This document shows positions 1 through 5,128 of a stretch of DNA of 9,288 bases, piece after piece. Made by a program: the position numbers and the translations under genes. The notes beneath the pieces are model-generated. The model had not been told where the DNA came from and ran no database searches. It saw nothing but the letters and a program-made list of their open reading frames with translations. This stretch comes from Candidatus Atribacteria bacterium (GTDB lineage Bacteria > Atribacterota > JALVIU01): contig JALVIU010000289.1 in NCBI GenBank assembly GCA_027028665.1, positions 1-9,288 of the forward strand, given 5' to 3'. The first letter of the stretch is position 1, and every line of letters begins with the position of its first letter.

Positions 1-754
1 CAGGTACTCTATAAGGGGTCTCAGTCCTTCTCCCAATAGGTAGTCCTAATTTATGCATAAAGTATCCAAAAGCCCTTGAAGAGACCTTTGTTGAGAATTC
101 CCTTGTATTAGTTATATATCCATCATCATTCCATGGAGTTTTTATTTTGATCTTTCTATCCCTTACATGTAAAGCGGAAGTCTTTATTCCTAAATCCTCA
201 AAATCCTTGATTAAGGCAACAAGCCCATCTTTTTCACCATAAAAGATTAAAGTAAGTCTATTAGAATTATATGAAAGAGAGGCATCTCCAAATGCAAAAC
301 CTAAGAGTCTTGCTATTTTCCCTATCATAGGATGATTATATGTAAAGGGGATGAGCCCTTTCTTCTCTAAAAAAGAGGCTATTTGTGAATCGTATTCTTT
401 AAAATCACCTCTGGCTAATATACTGTCCCCTTTTTCCTCATAAGGAACCCCTTCAAATGGATAGACTACAATTTGATCTCCCTCTTTTAAAGAGCTTAAG
501 TCTTTATATCCATTATCTGTCAATACAGGATGGGTACCACTACCCTCCATTTCTCTATCATTTTCGGTAATGATCCTCAAGGCAGGTTCATCTTTTTCCT
601 TTTGTGCTACAAATAGGATATTTGAACTATCATTATGCCCTTCATCTATATTATATATCTTAAGGTGTTTCTCAGAAATGCCTCTTTCCATAAGTTCAGT
701 TGGTAATACCCAATACCCTTCATCTGTCAAGATCTTAGTATCTGGGGCAATACA
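1..754 (-). mobile_element. Intein with LAGLIDADG homing endonuclease inside RtcB (partial)
   Basis: This is a protein-splicing element that should excise itself and rejoin the RtcB halves. It starts at Cys102 of the precursor, directly after GVGYDIN. Block A is [10 protein letters not shown] with a following G-Y (residues 102-115). Block B is G-S-G-T-H-P-V-L-T (172-180), with the block B histidine at H176. A typical end of the N-terminal splicing half follows: L-K-E-G-D-Q-I-V-V (190-198). After that, [10 protein letters not shown] (251-260) matches a first LAGLIDADG (DOD) helix with its acidic residue D258, and [18 protein letters not shown] near the edge is a sequence type usual in these endonuclease domains. 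251 intein residues are visible. The second LAGLIDADG helix, the C-terminal splicing blocks and the final Asn lie off the edge. The reading frame is intact throughout, so the element looks functional. Family knowledge: an intein at the same active-site cysteine is known in P. horikoshii RtcB. Confidence 0.93.
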
Positions 755-1057
755 GTTTATATCGTAGCCTACACCTCCAGGGGATATTACACCACCCTCT
801 TCCGGGTCAGTAGCACCTATACCCCCTATAGGAAAACCGTATCCCCAATGTATATCAGGCATAGCTATGGAGTACTTTTTTATACCAGGCAGGCATGCTA
901 TATTGGCAAGCTGGGTAAGGGCATTATCCAGAAGTGCCTTATCCAGAAGTTCCTCATCTGCATAGAATATCCCGGGAACCTGCATACAGGGGATAGTACC
1001 CTTAGGTATTATATATTTATACTCTTCTATCTTTTCTATGTCTTTTCTTGAGATCAT
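1..1057 (-). CDS. rtcB: RtcB RNA 3'-phosphate ligase, N-terminal part, interrupted by an intein (runs off left edge)
   Basis: RtcB joins RNA 2',3'-cyclic phosphate or 3'-phosphate ends to 5'-OH ends using GTP and Mn2+, in tRNA splicing or RNA repair in the cytoplasm. I read 352 codons open to the window edge. Residues 1-101 are RtcB N-terminal sequence, with [14 protein letters not shown] around residues 66-79 and PGGVGYDIN at 93-101. D99 corresponds to the Mn-binding Asp of the family (Asp95 in Pyrococcus horikoshii RtcB). The expected next residues, CGVRL, are replaced from residue 102 by an intein, so the C-terminal extein and the catalytic histidines lie beyond the left edge. The ATG at 1057 has AGAGGAGGT ending five bases upstream. 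It is transcribed divergently from the lipoprotein gene. No archease or rtcA gene is visible here. The gene is easy to miss because it has no stop codon inside the window. Confidence 0.95.
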   Translation of the reverse strand, partial: MISRKDIEKIEEYKYIIPKGTIPCMQVPGIFYADEELLDKALLDNALTQLANIACLPGIKKYSIAMPDIHWGYGFPIGGIGATDPEEGGVISPGGVGYDINCIAPDTKILTDEGYWVLPTELMERGISEKHLKIYNIDEGHNDSSNILFVAQKEKDEPALRIITENDREMEGSGTHPVLTDNGYKDLSSLKEGDQIVVYPFEGVPYEEKGDSILARGDFKEYDSQIASFLEKKGLIPFTYNHPMIGKIARLLGFAFGDASLSYNSNRLTLIFYGEKDGLVALIKDFEDLGIKTSALHVRDRKIKIKTPWNDDGYITNTREFSTKVSSRAFGYFMHKLGLPIGRRTETPYRVP

Positions 1058-1080
1058 ATATACCTCCTCTTACTTTTTGT

Positions 1081-1089
1081 ATTATAACA
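1081..1089 (-). promoter_or_regulatory. Probable extended -10 promoter of rtcB
   Basis: Read on the minus strand, this is TGTTATAAT, a perfect TGn extended -10 element. No convincing -35 box sits at 16-18 bases upstream. Transcription would start near 1074, giving a short leader of about 17 bases that contains the AGAGGAGGT ribosome binding site of rtcB. Confidence 0.5.
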
Positions 1090-1129
1090 TATTTTTCAAA
1101 ACACTTTTACACCTTACTTAAAAGCTTTT

Positions 1130-1148
1130 GTTTTAGAAAGTCTAAAAC
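1130..1148. repeat. Short inverted repeat upstream of rtcB
   Basis: GTTTTAGA and TCTAAAAC form two perfect 8-base arms around AAG. The repeat lies about 40 bases upstream of the putative rtcB -10 box, so it could be an operator. It lies in AT-rich sequence and may also be chance. Confidence 0.35.
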
Positions 1149-1321
1149 TACTGTGAAAATAAAAATTAGGTATAAGGAATAAATAAGGGAGAAAACTACA
1201 AAGTAAATTATTTTAAGATATTCTTAAGGATAATGGATAGGTATAAGAGACAAAACGAAGGGAAGATCTCCTCTATGTCCAGAAAAGAGAAATGTTAAAA
1301 ATAAAAATTTATTTTGGTATC
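1149..1321. other. AT-rich divergent intergenic sequence, no gene seen
   Basis: This is the middle of the 324-base gap between the divergent rtcB and lipoprotein genes. It contains only weak structure: a 6-base inverted repeat TTAAGA/TCTTAA at 1213-1227 and two copies of TAGGTATAAG at 1167-1176 and 1238-1247. I see no RNA gene, and no open frame worth calling. Confidence 0.5.
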
Positions 1322-1350
1322 TTGAAATTTTTGAAAATAAGTATTATAAT
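1322..1350 (+). promoter_or_regulatory. Sigma-70-type promoter of the lipoprotein gene
   Basis: TTGAAA (1322-1327), a 17-base spacer and TATAAT (1345-1350) make a near-consensus promoter. It lies about 30 bases before the GTG start. The run of seven Gs at 1369-1375 serves as ribosome binding site. Confidence 0.8.
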
Positions 1351-1381
1351 TGAAGTAGTTTAATAATAGGGGGGGATAGAA

Positions 1382-1702
1382 GTGCAAAGGAGACACCTTT
1401 TTTTCATCTTTCTTATTGCATCAGTGCTTCTCTTTATTTTCTCAGGCTGTACAGGAAGCCAAGTGGCAGGCTACATTACTCTTGTAAGTGAAGATGAAAT
1501 TGCGGGTGGAGGCGTATGGCTAGACAATGAATATCAAGGAGTTGATTTAGAAGGAAATGGTAGCGTCACATTATATAATGTAACATTTGGGGCTCACCAC
1601 CTTGGTATAGGTTACAATAATGCCATTGATTATGGAACAATCTATGTAACTCATACAGGACAGACCTTCTATCTGAATGGGCAAGGGCAAGTACACGAAT
1701 AA
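1382..1702 (+). CDS. Small lipoprotein with a PEGA-like domain
   Basis: This is a 106-residue secreted lipoprotein of unknown role. Residues 1-22 are a short basic start (MQRRH) and a hydrophobic stretch ending in FSGC, a plausible lipobox. Cys23 would be lipidated after signal peptidase II cleavage; the -3 Phe is less usual than Leu. The mature part is only about 84 residues. It contains V-W-L-D-N-E-Y-Q-G (45-53) and a later V-T-F-G-A-H-H-L (67-74), the spacing of a PEGA-like beta fold in which a V-x-x-D-x-x-x-x-G strand is followed by a G-x-H turn. The start is GTG; a G-rich ribosome binding site and a strong promoter precede it, and no better start is present. It is monocistronic and converges on lrgB with a shared terminator. 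It is the only plus-strand gene here. The lipoprotein call is fairly sure; the PEGA call is by pattern only. Confidence 0.82.
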   Translation: MQRRHLFFIFLIASVLLFIFSGCTGSQVAGYITLVSEDEIAGGGVWLDNEYQGVDLEGNGSVTLYNVTFGAHHLGIGYNNAIDYGTIYVTHTGQTFYLNGQGQVHE

Positions 1703-1705
1703 TCC

Positions 1706-1742
1706 TTATAAAGAAGTAGGGGTAACCCCTACTTCTTTATAA
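1706..1742. terminator. Bidirectional terminator between lipoprotein gene and lrgB
   Basis: Two perfect 17-base arms (TTATAAAGAAGTAGGGG and its complement) flank a three-base loop, TAA. The GC core followed by TTCTTTATAA reads the same on both strands, so it can end the plus-strand lipoprotein transcript and the minus-strand operon. The lrgB stop codon (1729-1731) and its last codons lie inside the hairpin. There is no clean U-run beyond the stem. Confidence 0.85.
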
Positions 1743-2421
1743 ATAATTCCACTACCCAGATTACATATGGTGCAAAAATAGCTGTTGCAATTCCCATAAG
1801 AATAAATCCTACACCACTTGCAGCACCCTGAAGTATCCCCTCTTCCACAGCCCTTGCTGTTCCTATTCCATGTGATGTAATCCCCATGGATATTCCCCAC
1901 ACAATAGGATGATCTATCTTAAAGATTTTGAGAAATAAAGGGCCTAAAAGTGCACCTTCAATCCCTGTTATTATTACAAATACAGCGGTAAGTGATGGCA
2001 CTCCTCCCACAATTTCAGATACTTTCACAGCTATAGGTGTTGTTATAGATTTGGACACCATGGAGAGGGCCACTACCTCGGTACCACCAACTATCTTTAC
2101 AAATAGATAGGCAATAAGAATCCCTATTATTGAGGAAAGGGTAACGGTAGATATTATTTCAAAGAAATACCTCTTTATAATATCCCATTTCTTATATAAA
2201 AGATATGCAAGGGCGACTGTTGCAGGGTTTAAAAAAAATATAAAAACCCTTCCTCCTTCCCAGTATGTATTAAAATCTATACGGAATATCTCTATAAACA
2301 GGACTATAAGAATAGATGGCAAAAGCACAGGATGTGTAATAAAATTTCTGTAATGGCTATACAATCTCTTTGAAAGCCAGAAGGTAAAGAAGGTGATAAA
2401 GAAACCAAAAATCCACTTCAT
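1729..2421 (-). CDS. lrgB: LrgB/CidB family integral membrane protein
   Basis: This is the larger partner of a CidA/LrgA-CidB/LrgB pair. The family was described as modulating murein hydrolase activity and cell lysis; several pairs are now known to move pyruvate or related small acids. The 230 residues are at the usual family length. Recognisable blocks are NPATVALAYLLYK (65-77), SKSITTPIA (123-131), LTAVFVIITGIEG (144-156) and G-I-T-S-H-G-I-G-T-A-R-A (180-191), followed by GAASG (199-203). Most of the protein is hydrophobic, with several membrane segments. The ATG overlaps the lrgA stop by one base (TAATG), which suggests translational coupling. It is the last gene of a four-gene operon, and its stop lies inside the terminator hairpin. 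The family call is firm; the transported substrate or role is not visible. Confidence 0.93.
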   Translation of the reverse strand: MKWIFGFFITFFTFWLSKRLYSHYRNFITHPVLLPSILIVLFIEIFRIDFNTYWEGGRVFIFFLNPATVALAYLLYKKWDIIKRYFFEIISTVTLSSIIGILIAYLFVKIVGGTEVVALSMVSKSITTPIAVKVSEIVGGVPSLTAVFVIITGIEGALLGPLFLKIFKIDHPIVWGISMGITSHGIGTARAVEEGILQGAASGVGFILMGIATAIFAPYVIWVVELFIKK

Positions 2422-2795
2422 TATCTTTTTTTCCTTAACATAAGAAACCTAAAAAACCAAGATGCAAAAAAGAGAACAACAATATATGAGCCAAAAAGAG
2501 AAAAAGCTATCGCAATGGCTTCTTTCTTTAAAAGTGATTTATAAGTTATAATTTGTACAAGATATGGGATAAAAAATAGTATAAGATATCCAATAAGGAG
2601 GTTACTTGCATCCTCTATGATTTTCTCCTTTAAAATTCCTGTCTCCAACAAGAAAAACATGAGTATAAAACCTATTACATTCCCTGGAATAGAAAGATGT
2701 AGGAAATGTTGAATAAGCTCCCCTACAAGATAGATCCCATAAATAATAAAAAACCCTAACAGGATTATACTAAATTTCGCCAAATACTTCTTCAT
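2421..2795 (-). CDS. lrgA: LrgA/CidA family holin-like membrane protein
   Basis: This is the small partner of LrgB; the two are expected to act together in the cytoplasmic membrane. The 124 residues are of normal family length, with about four membrane segments. The family signature S-I-P-G-N-V-I-G-F (35-43) is clear, followed by LLIGYLILFFIPYLV (66-80), equivalent to the LL-x-x-M-x-L-x-F-V-P block of LrgA proteins. The C-terminus is strongly basic (RKKR), as expected for a cytoplasmic tail. The start at 2795 lies inside the end of the serine hydrolase gene (26-base overlap), with GGGAG placed four bases before the ATG within that gene. Coupled translation with its neighbours is therefore likely. 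It could equally be annotated as CidA or YohJ; sequence alone does not separate these names. Confidence 0.9.
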   Translation of the reverse strand: MKKYLAKFSIILLGFFIIYGIYLVGELIQHFLHLSIPGNVIGFILMFFLLETGILKEKIIEDASNLLIGYLILFFIPYLVQIITYKSLLKKEAIAIAFSLFGSYIVVLFFASWFFRFLMLRKKR

Positions 2796-3777
2796 GAAAC
2801 TCCCTTCTCAGTATCTGCATCTCTTCTTTGTGGATATCCTTTGGATGCACCCTATTTGTAAATAGTATAGCCACCCTTCCTACCTTACGAGAAAAGTAAA
2901 GAGATGTACCTGTATAACCTGTATGCCCAATAAGTTTCCCAAGTATTTGCCACCCAAGACCCCTATCGCTTTCAAGCCCTTTTGTATAATTTTTCTCCAT
3001 CTTACCTATTATAGCCTCTGACAAGATACCTTCTCCATAATTCAGGATCATCTTTGCATATCTATAGAGATCTTCTATCCTGGCAAAAAGACCTGCATTT
3101 CCTGATATCCCTTCGAGATGTGCGGCAAGGGGATCATGAACCACACCATGAATAAGTCCCCTCTCTGGGTCACACTTGGTAGGGACAATCTCATCCCTTT
3201 TTATACCATATTTAAGGGGTGTATATGTAATATGGTTCATGCCAAGTGGTTTATAAATCCACCTTTTTGCCACATTATAGGGTTCATCTTCTACTACCTT
3301 TTTCACAATATAAAAGAGTGTAACAAAATTGATACAACTATAGGTTACACCTTCTCCTGGTGTTTTCTCCAGGGGTTGGACAAGGACTTTTTTCATTACA
3401 TTATTCCTTCTTATACCCCTTAGATCCAGAAGGTATGAATAAAACCCTGATGTATGGGTAAGGAGATGGAGAAGGGTTATATCCCTTTTTTCAGAAGGTA
3501 GTTCAGGGAAAAATCTATAAAGTGTATCAGAGAGTGAGAGTTCCCCCCTATCTACAAGGATCATTATGAGAGGTGTGGTAATGAGTATCTTTGTAAGAGA
3601 TGCAAGATCATAATACATAGAATCCTTTATCCCTTTTTCATATGGGACAATCTGATAGTGGCCTAAAAAACCTTTTACTTCTACATGATCCTTATCTCCT
3701 ACAAGATATGTAGCGCCTGGAATAACCCCTTTTTGTATATATTTGTCTATAATCTCTCTTATTTTCTCTTCTCTCAT
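2770..3777 (-). CDS. Serine hydrolase, beta-lactamase / AmpC-like fold (PF00144 type)
   Basis: This is a 335-residue serine hydrolase of the class C beta-lactamase, esterase and D-Ala-D-Ala peptidase superfamily. The S-x-x-K motif is S60-L-T-K63 within LASLTKILITTP. LLTHTSGF (105-112) is the usual family block. The second motif is Y146-S-C148, where many relatives have YxN or YSD. The KTG-equivalent is H285-T-G287 within GHTGYTGTS, followed by LFTNRVHP (305-312), a block seen in a bacterial subgroup of cytoplasmic or surface hydrolases. GVVHDPLAA (211-219) and GNAGLFA (226-232) also match that subgroup. No signal peptide is present, so it is probably cytoplasmic. The ATG at 3777 has GAGGTGA upstream, overlapping the stop region of the AEC gene 9 bases away. 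Substrate unknown: ester, lactone, amide or a muropeptide are all possible. Antibiotic resistance is not implied. Confidence 0.9.
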   Translation of the reverse strand: MREEKIREIIDKYIQKGVIPGATYLVGDKDHVEVKGFLGHYQIVPYEKGIKDSMYYDLASLTKILITTPLIMILVDRGELSLSDTLYRFFPELPSEKRDITLLHLLTHTSGFYSYLLDLRGIRRNNVMKKVLVQPLEKTPGEGVTYSCINFVTLFYIVKKVVEDEPYNVAKRWIYKPLGMNHITYTPLKYGIKRDEIVPTKCDPERGLIHGVVHDPLAAHLEGISGNAGLFARIEDLYRYAKMILNYGEGILSEAIIGKMEKNYTKGLESDRGLGWQILGKLIGHTGYTGTSLYFSRKVGRVAILFTNRVHPKDIHKEEMQILRREFHEEVFGEI

Positions 3778-3786
3778 TTTTTCACC

Positions 3787-4740
3787 TCAACCAAATTTTA
3801 AAAGTGCAAGCATCACAAAAAGTGGATATGTAATAAGTGATACTATATATACAAACACACTCACTTTACCAATAAGTGCATCATTTCCCCCATAGACCAT
3901 GGAGTATGTAGCAGAATTAACAGCAGTTGGCGCTGCTGCCTCAAGTATAAATACTATCTTTATATATGAAGGGATGTTAAGAGGTAAAAGTATTAAGAAG
4001 AAGCTAATTGGAACAATAACAAGTTTTATAAGGATGGCCCATAAGATATAAGGAAGGGTAGGTTTTGTTTTTGTAGTGTAGGCATAATAAAGGCTCCCAC
4101 CAAGTGTAAAAAGGATAAGAGGTATAGTAACATCTCCTATCTTGGAAGATACATCTACAAAAAATGTAGGTATAAACCTATAAAGGCCAGTATACACCAA
4201 GAGAATGGAAAATACTACAGAGATAAATGGGGGATTAAATATGGATTTTAACACATCTATAACTTTCGGTATTTTTTTCTGAAAAAGAAGTCTGGAAAAG
4301 GTAATGATAAGTGGTGTAAAGAATAGAACAAATAAAAATATATAGATATAATAAGTCTCTGCCATAGCCTTTGAAAAAAGGGCACTTACCACAGCTATAG
4401 GGAAAAAAGCCCCATTCTGAAAAGAGGATATAAGGTAAAATTCTTTTTCTCCTTCCTTTGGTCTTATCATCTTTATAATAAAAAAAGAAATTATAAGGGC
4501 AAAAGCTGTAAGTAAAAGATCTAAAAAGGGAAGTACATACCATGTCTTTCCTATTACCTTTGGAAACCTTCTCATCATTGAGGAAAAAATAAGAAAAGGA
4601 AGTGTAATGTTTATAGTGAAATTCCCGATTTCTATAGCAGTGTTACGAGAAAGTATTCTCCATTTAAATGCCAGAAAACCTAAAAAAACAAAAATAGAAA
4701 GCTCAGCTACTACTTTAAATACTATACTTATGGTAGTCAT
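3787..4740 (-). CDS. AEC (auxin efflux carrier) family permease
   Basis: This is a 317-residue polytopic membrane transporter of the AEC/Mem_trans family (PF03547), with about ten hydrophobic segments in two halves. Family-like blocks are SFQNGAFFPIAVV (106-118), corresponding to the N-x-x-F-x-x-P region of the first half, FNPPF (168-172), IPLILFTLGGSL (206-217) and EAAAPTAVNSATYS (267-280), near the conserved A-x-P of the second half. Bacterial members include malate and malonate carriers, so an organic acid is the most likely cargo, but this is inference. It is the first gene of the operon with the serine hydrolase and lrgAB. The stop TGA merges with the ribosome binding site of the hydrolase gene. 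The ATG at 4740 has only a weak, distant AAGGA upstream; no better in-frame start is seen. Confidence 0.9.
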   Translation of the reverse strand: MTTISIVFKVVAELSIFVFLGFLAFKWRILSRNTAIEIGNFTINITLPFLIFSSMMRRFPKVIGKTWYVLPFLDLLLTAFALIISFFIIKMIRPKEGEKEFYLISSFQNGAFFPIAVVSALFSKAMAETYYIYIFLFVLFFTPLIITFSRLLFQKKIPKVIDVLKSIFNPPFISVVFSILLVYTGLYRFIPTFFVDVSSKIGDVTIPLILFTLGGSLYYAYTTKTKPTLPYILWAILIKLVIVPISFFLILLPLNIPSYIKIVFILEAAAPTAVNSATYSMVYGGNDALIGKVSVFVYIVSLITYPLFVMLALLKFG

Positions 4741-4764
4741 ATTCTTGACTCTTATCCTTTTTGA

Positions 4765-4785
4765 GATGATGTTTAGTATATCATC
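4765..4785. repeat. Inverted repeat over the -10 region of the operon promoter
   Basis: GATGAT and ATCATC form 6-base arms separated by nine bases. The -10 box of the minus-strand promoter (4775-4780) sits between and partly inside the arms. A repressor binding here would block transcription, so it is a candidate operator. The arms are short and the protein is unknown. Confidence 0.35.
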
Positions 4786-4804
4786 AATACACAGAGATTG
4801 TCAA
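4775..4804 (-). promoter_or_regulatory. Sigma-70-type promoter of the AEC-hydrolase-lrgAB operon
   Basis: On the minus strand a perfect TTGACA (4804-4799) is followed after 18 bases by TATACT (4780-4775). Transcription would begin near 4768, about 28 bases before the AEC start codon. No other promoter is evident within the four-gene operon. Confidence 0.78.
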
Positions 4805-5007
4805 ATATTAACTGAATCCGGACAGTATCAACTTAACTTCCGGTTGAAATATATCCCACTATAATTTCCTATGGGTCATAAATAATTTTTTCCATTATCT
4901 GAGGATAAAAGAGAGGGGAAGCAATCAAGATAGAGCTCATCTCTCAAGCCCCTTTAGATGAATAGAGAGTTAGAAGGGGTTAAAAAGAAGAGAAAAAGCC
5001 AAACCCA
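4805..5007. other. Non-coding sequence upstream of the operon promoter
   Basis: This is part of the 388-base gap between the AEC gene and the chemoreceptor gene. I see no gene in it. It contains an imperfect inverted repeat with CCCCTT (about 4950) and AAGGGG (about 4974) as core arms, and purine-rich stretches that read as T-rich downstream of the chemoreceptor terminator on the minus strand. Confidence 0.45.
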
Positions 5008-5040
5008 TAAAGCCCTCTCCTTTGTAAGGAGAGGGCTTTA
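5008..5040 (-). terminator. Hairpin terminator downstream of the chemoreceptor gene
   Basis: Two perfect 15-base arms (TAAAGCCCTCTCCTT and its complement) flank a TGT loop. Read on the minus strand, the stem is followed after a short gap by T-rich sequence (GGCTTTTTCTCTTCTTTTT). It lies about 90 bases after the chemoreceptor stop. The CTCTCCTT/AAGGAGAGGG core also resembles palindromic intergenic repeats found scattered in many bacterial genomes, so it may be one of these acting as a terminator. Confidence 0.65.
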
Positions 5041-5065
5041 AATCCCTTCCTGATGAGAAAAATCG

Positions 5066-5128
5066 CCCCATATACACCTTCCTTCCCTACCAAAAAGGAG
5101 GGCTAAGGAGAGGGTGTGGTAATTGGGG
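5066..5128. repeat. Imperfect palindromic element after the chemoreceptor gene
   Basis: CCCC (5066-5069) can pair with GGGG (5125-5128), and ACACC (5074-5078) with GGTGT (5113-5117). Partly paired CCTTCCCT and AGGAGGGCTAAGGAG segments lie between them. It directly abuts the chemoreceptor stop codon and shares the AAGGAGAGGG word with the hairpin at 5008-5040, so the two may belong to one REP-like element. Confidence 0.4.

Noticed and set aside
570-1051. Plus-strand open frames opposite rtcB
   Set aside because: The minus strand encodes clear RtcB and intein motifs through the whole stretch; the plus frames are shadows.
1167-1247. Two copies of TAGGTATAAG as a regulatory direct repeat
   Set aside because: Ten bases in AT-rich, low-complexity sequence 71 bases apart is close to what chance gives, and neither copy lies at a promoter.
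1233-1298. Small plus-strand open frame of 21 codons in the divergent intergenic region
   Set aside because: An AAGGA lies only two bases before the ATG, too close for a ribosome binding site; the product (MDRYKRQNEGK...) has no recognisable feature and no own promoter is seen.
2770-3777. Reading the serine hydrolase as an antibiotic-resistance beta-lactamase
   Set aside because: No signal peptide, and the LFTNRVHP-type subgroup and operon context suggest a cytoplasmic metabolic or cell-wall-related hydrolase; the fold alone does not imply drug hydrolysis.
4958-5041. Plus-strand open frame of about 27 codons running through the hairpin at 5008-5040
   Set aside because: There is no ribosome binding site, and its end is simply a readthrough of the palindromic terminator.
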